Positions 1 to 6,701 of a DNA stretch of 27,029 nucleotides are shown here, piece after piece. This DNA is from an uncultured Collinsella sp. Lineage in GTDB: Bacteria; Actinomycetota; Coriobacteriia; Coriobacteriales; Coriobacteriaceae. The notes beneath the pieces were generated by a model. The model did no database searches. It was given only the letters and a program-made list of their open reading frames with translations, and had not been told where the DNA came from. The stretch's first letter is position 1. Each line of letters begins with the position of its first letter. Where the stretch lies: the NCBI GenBank assembly GCA_937989875.1, contig CALKBO010000049.1, positions 1 through 27,029 on the forward strand, read 5' to 3'. Both the position numbers and the translations under genes were made by a program.

Positions 1-177
1 GCAACGCGTTGCGCTGAGTCCTGAGGCTGTTGCAATGAAAATGACAATCAAGGCATTCTGTGAACGGACGAGTTTTTTGGTAAGGGTGGGCGCAGACGCG
101 CCCGAACGGTTGATAATGGGACATCGCCCGCACCGTCCGCAGAACAATATCGGCGGGTGTCTAACGAGGGGGTCCCT

Positions 178-1158
178 TTGGATATCATCGAGCTTCTAAA
201 ATCTGCCTTCATGGGCCTGGTCGAGGGCATCACCGAATGGCTGCCCGTCTCGTCGACCGGTCACATGATCTTGGTGGACGAGTTCGTCAAGATGAACGTG
301 AGCGAGACGTTCTGGAATATGTTCCTGGTCGTGATTCAGCTCGGCGCCATTCTGGCCGTCTGTGTGCTGTTCTTCCATGAGCTCAATCCGTTCTCGCCCA
401 GCAAGGGCAAGGAGGGCCGTCGCGACACCTGGGTGCTGTGGGGCAAGATTGTGCTCGGCTGCATTCCCGCCGCGGCGATCGGTCTGCCGCTTAACGACTG
501 GATGGAGGAGCATTTCTACAATGCTCCCGTCGTGGCGCTGGCGCTCATTGTGTACGGCGTGCTGTTTATCGTGATCGAGAACTGGCGCGCGAGCAAGCGC
601 GAGGAAATGGCCGTTGCCGGTTCGTTTGGTTCGCGTGCTGTGGTGTCGGGTGGACGTCCCGCCGGTGCGCACTTTGCGGCGCCCGCCGCGGCTACCGCTG
701 AGGATGAGGACGATGACGAGAATCTGGACTTTGGCTCCATCGCCACGCTCGAGGACCTGAGCTGGAAGACTGCGCTGGGTATCGGCTGCTTCCAGGTGCT
801 TTCGCTGGTGCCTGGTACGTCTCGCTCCGGTTCTACCATCATCGGCGGCCTGCTTTTGGGCTGCACGCGTTCGGTGGCGTCCAAGTTTACGTTCTTCCTG
901 GCCATCCCGGTCATGTTTGGCGCGAGTGCGCTCAAGCTGGTCAAGTACTTCATCAAGGGCGGCACGTTCGGTGCCAACGAGGTCGCTATCCTGGGCGTGG
1001 GCTGCGTTGTGGCCTTTGTGGTTTCGCTCATCGCCATCAAGTGGCTCATGGGCTTCGTCCGCCGTCACGACTTCAAGTGCTTCGGTGCCTACCGCATCAT
1101 CCTGGGCATCGTAGTGCTCGCATACTTCTTCGTTCTGGAGCCGATGCTCGGCCTCTAA
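178..1158 (+). CDS. uppP: Undecaprenyl-diphosphate phosphatase (UppP/BacA)
   Basis: This integral membrane enzyme removes one phosphate from undecaprenyl diphosphate, recycling the lipid carrier for peptidoglycan synthesis; overexpression of the family gives bacitracin resistance. The first family motif is at residues 15-29 (VEGITEWLPVSSTGH, with E16, E20 and H29) and the second, PGTSRSGST, at 212-220 with R216. Both key motifs are intact. I chose the TTG at 178 because GAGGGGG at 166-172 lies 5 nt upstream; an in-frame GTG at 157 would have no such site and would put this run inside the gene. The product is 326 residues against about 270 for the E. coli protein. The difference is mostly a low-complexity insertion at about residues 140-195, alanine-rich and then strongly acidic. 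A strong terminator follows the gene. Family assignment is very secure. Confidence 0.95.
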   Translation: MDIIELLKSAFMGLVEGITEWLPVSSTGHMILVDEFVKMNVSETFWNMFLVVIQLGAILAVCVLFFHELNPFSPSKGKEGRRDTWVLWGKIVLGCIPAAAIGLPLNDWMEEHFYNAPVVALALIVYGVLFIVIENWRASKREEMAVAGSFGSRAVVSGGRPAGAHFAAPAAATAEDEDDDENLDFGSIATLEDLSWKTALGIGCFQVLSLVPGTSRSGSTIIGGLLLGCTRSVASKFTFFLAIPVMFGASALKLVKYFIKGGTFGANEVAILGVGCVVAFVVSLIAIKWLMGFVRRHDFKCFGAYRIILGIVVLAYFFVLEPMLGL

Positions 1159-1202
1159 CTTAGTCGACGCTGCGCGGCGGCCAGGGCGACAACTTGTCAT
1201 TC

Positions 1203-1244
1203 AAAGGGGGTGGCATGACCAAAAGGTCTATGCCGCCCCCTTTT
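1203..1244 (+). terminator. Rho-independent terminator after uppP
   Basis: A long stem (1203-1220 with 1225-1243, one bulged T and one G-T pair) closes on an AAAA loop and ends in TTTT. It lies 45 nt after the uppP stop and isolates uppP from the helicase gene. A-rich sequence at its left base is short, so I call it only for the plus strand. Confidence 0.9.
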
Positions 1245-1319
1245 CATGCCAATTTGTTCGCCCTGACCGTCGCTCGCTGCTGCTGCCATGACATCGGCGG
1301 TTTCGTGATTGTCAATAGA

Positions 1320-1352
1320 TTGGTGCAGACTAACCTGACCCCATTGCACCAA
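1320..1352. promoter_or_regulatory. Inverted repeat in the uppP-pcrA gap
   Basis: TTGGTGCA at 1320-1327 is repeated as its exact complement TGCACCAA at 1345-1352, with a 17-nt spacer. The repeat lies between the uppP terminator and the -10 hexamer of the helicase gene, about 75 nt upstream of that hexamer. It could be an operator or an RNA stem; nothing in the sequence decides between them. Confidence 0.4.
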
Positions 1353-1424
1353 ATCCGCTGGGGCGGGCCTGACGGTGGCGCACGGAGTCGTGGTGTGATT
1401 TGCGCCGGTGTCCGCGCGGCTCGG

Positions 1425-1430
1425 TATACT
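1425..1430 (+). promoter_or_regulatory. Candidate -10 hexamer for the helicase gene
   Basis: TATACT at 1425-1430 lies 61 nt upstream of the helicase start. No good -35 is seen: TTGCGC at 1400-1405 would leave a 19-nt spacer. The same hexamer occurs upstream of the aminotransferase, tatA and GntR genes. Confidence 0.5.
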
Positions 1431-1491
1431 GGTACGGCTCAAACTATGGCGCCGCCCGCAGGCGCACCGTCCGTCAGATGAGGAGTCGCCC

Positions 1492-4392
1492 ATGACCCAG
1501 CCCTTGCCCTGGGAAAAGAACGCCGCGGTACCCGTGCCGCCCACGCCGGAACCCGTGCCGCTCGATGCATACACCGCCCCCGCTGCGCCGGAGCCCGAGC
1601 TCGTCCCGCTCGACATCTACGACGCTCCCGCGCCGGCACCCAAACCCGCCAAGCCGCTCGTCGACCTCGACAGCCTTAATCCCGCCCAGCGCGAGGCGGT
1701 CCTGACCACCGAGGGTCCGTTGCTGGTCCTTGCCGGCGCCGGCTCGGGCAAGACCCGCGTCTTGACCTTCCGCATCGCACATATGCTCGGCGACCTGGGT
1801 GTTAAGCCCTGGCAGATCCTTGCCATCACGTTTACCAACAAGGCCGCGGCCGAGATGCGTGAGCGTCTGGCGGCGCTCATTCCCAGCGGCACCCGTGGCA
1901 TGTGGGTGTGCACCTTCCATGCCATGTGCGTGCGTATGCTGCGCGAGGACGCTGACCTGCTGGGCTACACCGGTCAGTTCACCATCTACGATGACGACGA
2001 TTCCAAGCGCATGGTGCGCGATATTATGCAGGCGCTCGGTATCGAGCAAAAGCAATTCCCCATCAATATGATCCGCAGCAAGATCAGTTCGGCCAAAAAC
2101 GCCATGATCGGCCCTGAGGACATGCTCAAATCCGCCGACAGCCCCAACGACAAAAAGGCCGCGCAGGTCTACCTGGAGCTGGAACGCCGCCTGCGCGCCG
2201 CCAACGCGATGGACTTCGACGACCTGCTCGTGCGCACGCTCGAGCTGCTGCGCACCCGCCCCGAGGTGCTCGACAAGTACCAAGAGCGTTTCCGCTACAT
2301 TAGCGTCGACGAGTATCAGGACACCAACCACGTCCAGTACGAGATCGCCAACCTGCTAGCCGCCAAGTACCAAAACCTCATGGTCGTGGGCGACGATGAC
2401 CAGTCCATTTACAGCTGGCGTGGCGCCGACATCACCAACATCCTGGACTTTGAGAAGGACTTTAAAAACTGCAAGACCGTCAAGCTGGAGCAGAACTACC
2501 GCTCTACGGGTCACATCCTGAGCGCCGCCAATGCCGTGGTGCGCCACAACTCGCAGCGCAAGGACAAGCGCCTGTTTACGGCCGAGGGCGACGGCGAGAA
2601 GATCCAGGCCTTCCAGGCAAGCGATGAGCGCGACGAGGGCCGCTGGATTGCCGGCGAGATCGAAAAGCTGCACTCCAAGGGCACGAGTTACGACGATATC
2701 GCCGTGTTCTACCGCACCAACGCCCAGTCGCGTATTCTCGAAGATATGTTCCTGCGCGCGGGCGTGCCCTACAAGATTGTGGGCGGCACGCGATTCTTCG
2801 ACCGTGCCGAGATCCGCGACGTCATGGCCTACCTTAAGATGATCGTGAACCCGGCAGACGAGATGAGCGTCAAGCGCGTCATCAACACGCCGCGCCGCGG
2901 CATCGGCTCCACCTCGATCCAAAAGATTGAGCAGCTGGCGCGCGACAACCGTTGCTCGTTCTTCCAGGCTTGCGAGATCGCGTGCGCCGAAACCGGCATG
3001 TTTAGCGCCAAGGTGCGCAATGGCCTGTCGAGCTTTGTGTCGCTGGTGCGCGAGGGTCGCCGCATGGACGGCGAGCTCAAGGACGTCGTCGAGATGATTG
3101 TCGATAAGACGGGCCTGCTGCAGGCTTTCCGCGCCGAGGGCACCATGGAGTCCGAGAGCCGCGCCGAGAACATCCAGGAATTCCTGGGTGTCGCTGCCGA
3201 ATTTGAGGAGACGCACGAGGATATCGAAGGCACGCTCGAGAGCTTGGAAGAGCTGCGCGCTGCTGGTGTTGCCGATGTGTCCGCCGACGTTGAGCCCGAG
3301 CCCGTTGTGGTGAGCGCGCCTGCGCCCGAGCCCGGCCCGTCTGCGCCCGTGTCTTCGTTTGAGGCGCTCGTTGGCGCGCGTGATGCCGCGGGTTCCAATC
3401 CGCTCGATAGCCTGGCCGCTCCGGCGCTTTCTCCGCAGGATGCCCTGGCCGCCGCCATCGCGGGCAACGCGTATGCCGCGCCGACTGAGCTGCCGGCGGG
3501 CGCCGTGCATGCTGACGAGATCGAGCGCACCTACGGTCCGCTCACTTGTAAGGCGCTGCCGGCACTCATGGAGTGGCTGGCCCTGCGCTCCGACTTGGAT
3601 TCCCTGGCCGGCGAGACGCATGCCATTACCATGATGACCATCCACTCCGCCAAGGGCCTGGAGTTCCCGGCGGTGTTCGTGGCCGGCATGGAGGAGGGTA
3701 TCTTCCCGCACGTGCACGACTTTGGCGGTAGTGACGATCCGGGCAAGCTCGAGGAGGAGCGCCGCTTGGCCTACGTCGCCATCACGCGTGCTCGCAAGCG
3801 CCTGTTCTTGACTTACGCCGCTACGCGCCGCACCTACGGCTCGACCTCTGCCAACCCGCGCTCGCGCTTCCTCAACGAGATCCCGTTTGAGGACATCGAG
3901 TTTAGCGGTATCGGTTCTGCCGGTTTTGAGGGCACGGGCTGGGAGAAGCGCGGCGATCGTCGTGGCACGTTTGGCTCGGGTATGGGCTCGGACATGTATG
4001 GCGGCAAGGTGTTTGGCTCGCATACGCGCTCGACCGGCGGCTCTGGATCGCGCAGCGGATCGAGCTTCGATGACTTCTTTGGCGGCAGCACTTATGGCAC
4101 CGAGCGCCATCGTGGGGTTTCGCCCGACGCCGGCCGTGTTGCCTCGACCTTTGGTTCGGGCGCGCCGCGAGCCAAAAAGCCGTCATCCAAGGTATCCCCG
4201 ACGGTGGAGCGCAAGGTCGATCGTGCCAGCGCATCGCAAGACTTTGCCGCGGGCGATACCGTGAGTCATAAGACCTTTGGCACGGGCACCGTGATCTCGG
4301 TCGCCGGAGACATGATTGAGGTCCAATTCGAAAAGACCGGCCAGACCAAAAAGCTTATGAAGGGCTTTGCTCCGATCGTCAAGCTGTCGTGA
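1492..4392 (+). CDS. pcrA: ATP-dependent DNA helicase PcrA/UvrD
   Basis: Superfamily 1A 3'-5' DNA helicase acting in nucleotide excision repair, mismatch repair and removal of blocked replication or transcription complexes. All motifs are present: Walker A GAGSGKT at 82-88, Walker B DEYQDT at 273-278, motif III GDDDQSIYSWRG shortly after, motif V TIHSAKGLEF at about 716-725, and motif VI AITRARKRL from 763. A Tudor-like C-terminal domain occupies about 921-966, as in PcrA proteins that contact RNA polymerase. I chose ATG 1492 because AGGAG at 1481-1485 lies 6 nt upstream; the frame is open further upstream without a site. At 966 residues it is clearly longer than the usual 720-780. The extra length is a Pro/Ala-rich N-terminal extension (about 1-60), a Pro/Ala-rich insertion at about 587-690, and a Gly/Ser-rich linker at about 810-920. 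UvrD is an equally acceptable name. Confidence 0.96.
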   Translation: MTQPLPWEKNAAVPVPPTPEPVPLDAYTAPAAPEPELVPLDIYDAPAPAPKPAKPLVDLDSLNPAQREAVLTTEGPLLVLAGAGSGKTRVLTFRIAHMLGDLGVKPWQILAITFTNKAAAEMRERLAALIPSGTRGMWVCTFHAMCVRMLREDADLLGYTGQFTIYDDDDSKRMVRDIMQALGIEQKQFPINMIRSKISSAKNAMIGPEDMLKSADSPNDKKAAQVYLELERRLRAANAMDFDDLLVRTLELLRTRPEVLDKYQERFRYISVDEYQDTNHVQYEIANLLAAKYQNLMVVGDDDQSIYSWRGADITNILDFEKDFKNCKTVKLEQNYRSTGHILSAANAVVRHNSQRKDKRLFTAEGDGEKIQAFQASDERDEGRWIAGEIEKLHSKGTSYDDIAVFYRTNAQSRILEDMFLRAGVPYKIVGGTRFFDRAEIRDVMAYLKMIVNPADEMSVKRVINTPRRGIGSTSIQKIEQLARDNRCSFFQACEIACAETGMFSAKVRNGLSSFVSLVREGRRMDGELKDVVEMIVDKTGLLQAFRAEGTMESESRAENIQEFLGVAAEFEETHEDIEGTLESLEELRAAGVADVSADVEPEPVVVSAPAPEPGPSAPVSSFEALVGARDAAGSNPLDSLAAPALSPQDALAAAIAGNAYAAPTELPAGAVHADEIERTYGPLTCKALPALMEWLALRSDLDSLAGETHAITMMTIHSAKGLEFPAVFVAGMEEGIFPHVHDFGGSDDPGKLEEERRLAYVAITRARKRLFLTYAATRRTYGSTSANPRSRFLNEIPFEDIEFSGIGSAGFEGTGWEKRGDRRGTFGSGMGSDMYGGKVFGSHTRSTGGSGSRSGSSFDDFFGGSTYGTERHRGVSPDAGRVASTFGSGAPRAKKPSSKVSPTVERKVDRASASQDFAAGDTVSHKTFGTGTVISVAGDMIEVQFEKTGQTKKLMKGFAPIVKLS

Positions 4393-4399
4393 TCCCGGC

Positions 4400-4528
4400 G
4401 GACCTGGGCGGGCGTATGGGGCAACATCGCCTGCTCGGGCAGTCCTGCTCGCACGGAGAGCACATTAAGTGCTCTCCGGCTTGTGCGGAACTCGCGATCG
4501 ATGTTGCCCCATACGCCCGTCCAGGTCC
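4400..4528. repeat. 129-bp imperfect palindrome
   Basis: The 30-nt arms at 4400-4429 and 4499-4528 are complementary at 29 of 30 positions. Inside lies a second perfect 9-bp hairpin (4455-4463 with 4469-4477, loop ATTAA), flanked by CGCAC/GTGCG at 4450-4454 and 4483-4487. It starts 8 nt after the helicase stop codon and has no T-run directly after it. Size and architecture recall ERIC-type intergenic palindromes of enterobacteria, but the sequence does not resemble ERIC. Its arms also differ from the GGGAC-type palindromes elsewhere in this window. Confidence 0.8.
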
Positions 4529-4609
4529 TTAGATAACGTTGCTTGCGAACGTCGCTCTGCTCGTCCGCTTTTTTGATCTGGAGAGCCGGGTGGGCTGATA
4601 TATATGGAT

Positions 4610-4645
4610 AAGGGGCTCCTCCGTTGGTGGACGGGGGAGCCCCTT
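4610..4645 (-). terminator. Terminator hairpin after manA
   Basis: The arms 4610-4624 and 4631-4645 pair over 15 positions with one mismatch-like G-T pair and a 6-nt loop. The hairpin lies about 25 nt past the manA stop. The T-tract is weak on both strands, so it may work in both directions for the convergent helicase and manA genes, or may act mainly as a 3'-end stabiliser. Confidence 0.65.
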
Positions 4646-4670
4646 GTTGCGTTTTGGTTGTTGCTGCGAC

Positions 4671-5603
4671 CTAGAGGTGGCTGATGATCAGTTCCATCTT
4701 GCCTTCGAGGTCGATGGAGCTGACGGTGTTCGGGGCCAGCAGGTGGCTTCCCTTGTGGACGGGGTCGCCGCAGACGGTGCCTTCGCCGTCGATGACCGAC
4801 AGACACATGAAGGGCCAGCGCTGGTCGAGGGTCTTGCTGCCGTCGACGCGCACGCGGTCGACGGTGTAGCAGGGGTTGGACTCGAGCTCGGTTACGCCAT
4901 CTACCTCGGGCGTGGTTACGGTACCGTCGGTCGGTGCCTGCGCGTTAAAGTTGATGCAATCCAGGCTCTGCTCAATGTGCAGCGGGCGCAGCTTGCCGTC
5001 GGTGCCGGGGCGGTCGTAGTCGTACAGGCGATACGTCACGTCGCTCGACTGCTGCGTCTCCAAAATGAGCGTGCCGGTCTTGATGGCGTGCACGGTACCG
5101 GAATCAATCTGGAAAAAGTCGCCCTTGTGGATCGGCAGCACGTTGAGCATGTCGTCCCAACGGCCTTCCTCGATCATCTGTGCGGCCTCGACGCGGTCCT
5201 TGGCGCGCTGGCCGACGATGATCGTGGCACCGGGCTCGCAGTCCAGTACATACCAGCACTCGGTTTTGCCCAGGCTGCCGTTCTCGTGCTCGGCGGCGTA
5301 CTCGTCGTTGGGATGAATCTGGATCGAAAGGTCGTCCTTGGCATCCAGAATCTTAATGAGCAGCGGGAACTCCTTGCCCTCGCAATTGCCAAAGAGCTCG
5401 CGGTGCTCGGCCCACAGCCATGAAAGCGTGTGGCCGGCATACGGGCCCTCCGCAATCTGGCAGTCACCGTTGGGATGGGCCGAGATGGCCCAGCACTCAC
5501 CGATGGGACCCTCGGGAATGTCGTAGCCAAATACGGTTTCGAGTTGACGGCCGCCCCAGATTTTCTCGTGGAAGATCGGCGTCAGTTTAATCAAATCGGA
5601 CAT
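4671..5603 (-). CDS. manA: Mannose-6-phosphate isomerase, class I
   Basis: Zinc-dependent cytosolic enzyme interconverting mannose 6-phosphate and fructose 6-phosphate, linking mannose use to glycolysis. The protein has the short type I form typical of Gram-positive bacteria (310 residues). The expected metal ligands are visible: Q95 and H97 in SIQIHPNDE, E115 in GKTECWY, and H172 in SGTVHAI. Two ATGs, at 5609 and 5603 (minus strand), are in frame. GGGGG lies 7 nt before the second but only 1 nt before the first, so I chose 5603. The gene follows the GntR gene on the same strand with a 74-nt gap, so the two are probably cotranscribed. A role in the sugar network controlled by that regulator is inference. 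Confidence 0.93.
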   Translation of the reverse strand: MSDLIKLTPIFHEKIWGGRQLETVFGYDIPEGPIGECWAISAHPNGDCQIAEGPYAGHTLSWLWAEHRELFGNCEGKEFPLLIKILDAKDDLSIQIHPNDEYAAEHENGSLGKTECWYVLDCEPGATIIVGQRAKDRVEAAQMIEEGRWDDMLNVLPIHKGDFFQIDSGTVHAIKTGTLILETQQSSDVTYRLYDYDRPGTDGKLRPLHIEQSLDCINFNAQAPTDGTVTTPEVDGVTELESNPCYTVDRVRVDGSKTLDQRWPFMCLSVIDGEGTVCGDPVHKGSHLLAPNTVSSIDLEGKMELIISHL

Positions 5604-5677
5604 GTTCATACCCCCATTGTGCTGCGTGGGCGCCGCGTAAAACTGTTCAAAACGAGCGCCTGTATGACTACAAAAAC

Positions 5678-6397
5678 CTATGCCAATGTTACGTTGTGCA
5701 ACTCAAAGCGGTCGCCAACGTTGCGCGAGACCGAATACTCAAAGGCGGCGCCGCTGTCCAAAAAGCCAATCTGCTTGAGCTCGAGCAGGGGAGAGCCAGG
5801 TTTGGTGTCCAGGCGCTCAGCTTCTTCCTTGGTTGCTGCCACGGCGCGAATGGTACGGTGGAAGCTCGAAATTTTCAGCCCGCATTGCTCGCGGATGAAA
5901 TGGTAGACCGATCCGTACAGGTCCTTCTTTTTAAGGCCCGGAATCAGCTCGAGCGGCATGTAGGTGTACTCGATAACGATGGGCTTCTCATCGGCCTGAC
6001 GCACGCGCACGATGTGATAGGCAAAGTCATCCTCGGCAATTCCCAGCTGGGCTGCGATGTCCGCTGGTGGATTAACAATCGAGAAATCATAGACCACCGA
6101 GGTCACCTTCTCCCCGCGGTGCTCATACGAAAAACCCTGGGCACGGTCGTTTTTGCCCTGGAAAAACGCCTGGCCGGGAAGCCCCGCCGTGTCCTTAACG
6201 TAGGTACCCGATCCACGACGGCTGGTAATTAGACCTTCCTCGGTGATTTGCTCGATAGCTCGTTTGACAGTGATTTTGGAAACGCTATAGAGCTCACAGA
6301 ACTCAACGACGGTGGGAAGCTTGTCGCCCGGTTTAAGAGCGCCATCCTCAATACTTCGACGAATATCTGCAGCTATCGCCTCGTATTTGGGAATCAA
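5678..6397 (-). CDS. GntR/HutC-family transcriptional regulator
   Basis: Sugar-responsive DNA-binding regulator of 239 residues, the normal length for the HutC subfamily. An N-terminal GntR winged helix-turn-helix covers about residues 1-70 (KLPTVVEFCELYSVSKITVK, then RRGSGTYV in the wing). A UTRA effector-binding domain covers about 95-235. I chose the TTG at 6397 because AGGAGG (minus strand, 6407-6402) lies 4 nt upstream and the protein then begins IPKYEAIAADIRRSI, exactly where the family starts. The frame is open to 6667 but that extension has no family character and overlaps the promoters. The gene is divergent from the beta-glucoside operon and upstream of manA. Control of both operons, probably by a sugar phosphate, is inference from position. 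Confidence 0.92.
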   Translation of the reverse strand: MIPKYEAIAADIRRSIEDGALKPGDKLPTVVEFCELYSVSKITVKRAIEQITEEGLITSRRGSGTYVKDTAGLPGQAFFQGKNDRAQGFSYEHRGEKVTSVVYDFSIVNPPADIAAQLGIAEDDFAYHIVRVRQADEKPIVIEYTYMPLELIPGLKKKDLYGSVYHFIREQCGLKISSFHRTIRAVAATKEEAERLDTKPGSPLLELKQIGFLDSGAAFEYSVSRNVGDRFELHNVTLA

Positions 6398-6701
6398 GGA
6401 ACCTCCTTTCCGACATATATGAATACAAAAAGTAAGTATAACCCTCAACAGGGCATCCATATTACTTTTATCTAAGAAGTTCGAGAAAGAAAAAAGAAAA
6501 AGACGCTTTACTTTTAAAATTAGAGCGCTATAGTTTAAGCAACGAACGGAATCCTTCCGCACAACAGGATCGACCGTTTGGGGACGGTTTTGTTTTGGCG
6601 GGTTGGATATCGGTATGGCCGGTGCGCGCCCGCGCCGGATAACCTGCCAAAGCAAACCCGTCTCCAACCGGAAGCTCTAGAACACGAAAGCGAGGACTTT
6701 G
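6398..6701. promoter_or_regulatory. Divergent control region, GntR gene / beta-glucoside operon
   Basis: This AT-richer gap holds promoters in both directions. Toward the GH1 gene, TTTACT at 6507-6512 and TATAGT at 6529-6534 have a 16-nt spacer. Toward the regulator, TATACT (minus strand) occupies 6435-6440. The word TTACTTTT occurs at 6462-6469 and 6508-6515, and its complement AAAAGTAA at 6428-6435. One copy overlaps the -35 of the GH1 promoter and one abuts the -10 of the regulator promoter, so they are good candidate operator half-sites. The GH1 leader of about 160 nt contains the palindrome at 6576-6668. Confidence 0.6.
6576..6668. repeat. Palindrome in the GH1 leader, GGGAC family
   Basis: The left arm 6576-6604 and the right arm 6641-6668 pair over about 28 positions with several G-T pairs and one bulge. 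The loop holds a smaller hairpin at 6619-6638. The right arm shares AACCTGCCAAA and much of the following 14 nt with the hairpin at 10519-10559. No T-run follows, so it is not an ordinary terminator. Confidence 0.7.

Noticed and set aside
1194..1481. A 95-codon plus-strand open frame between uppP and the helicase gene
   Set aside because: It begins at the uppP terminator and covers the hairpin, the inverted repeat and the helicase promoter; the product has no recognisable features.
2356..4110. A 584-codon open frame on the minus strand opposite the helicase gene
   Set aside because: It is the GC-rich mirror frame of a gene with all helicase motifs. Its translation is rich in His, Arg, Ala and Gly with no family character, and it has no ribosome site.
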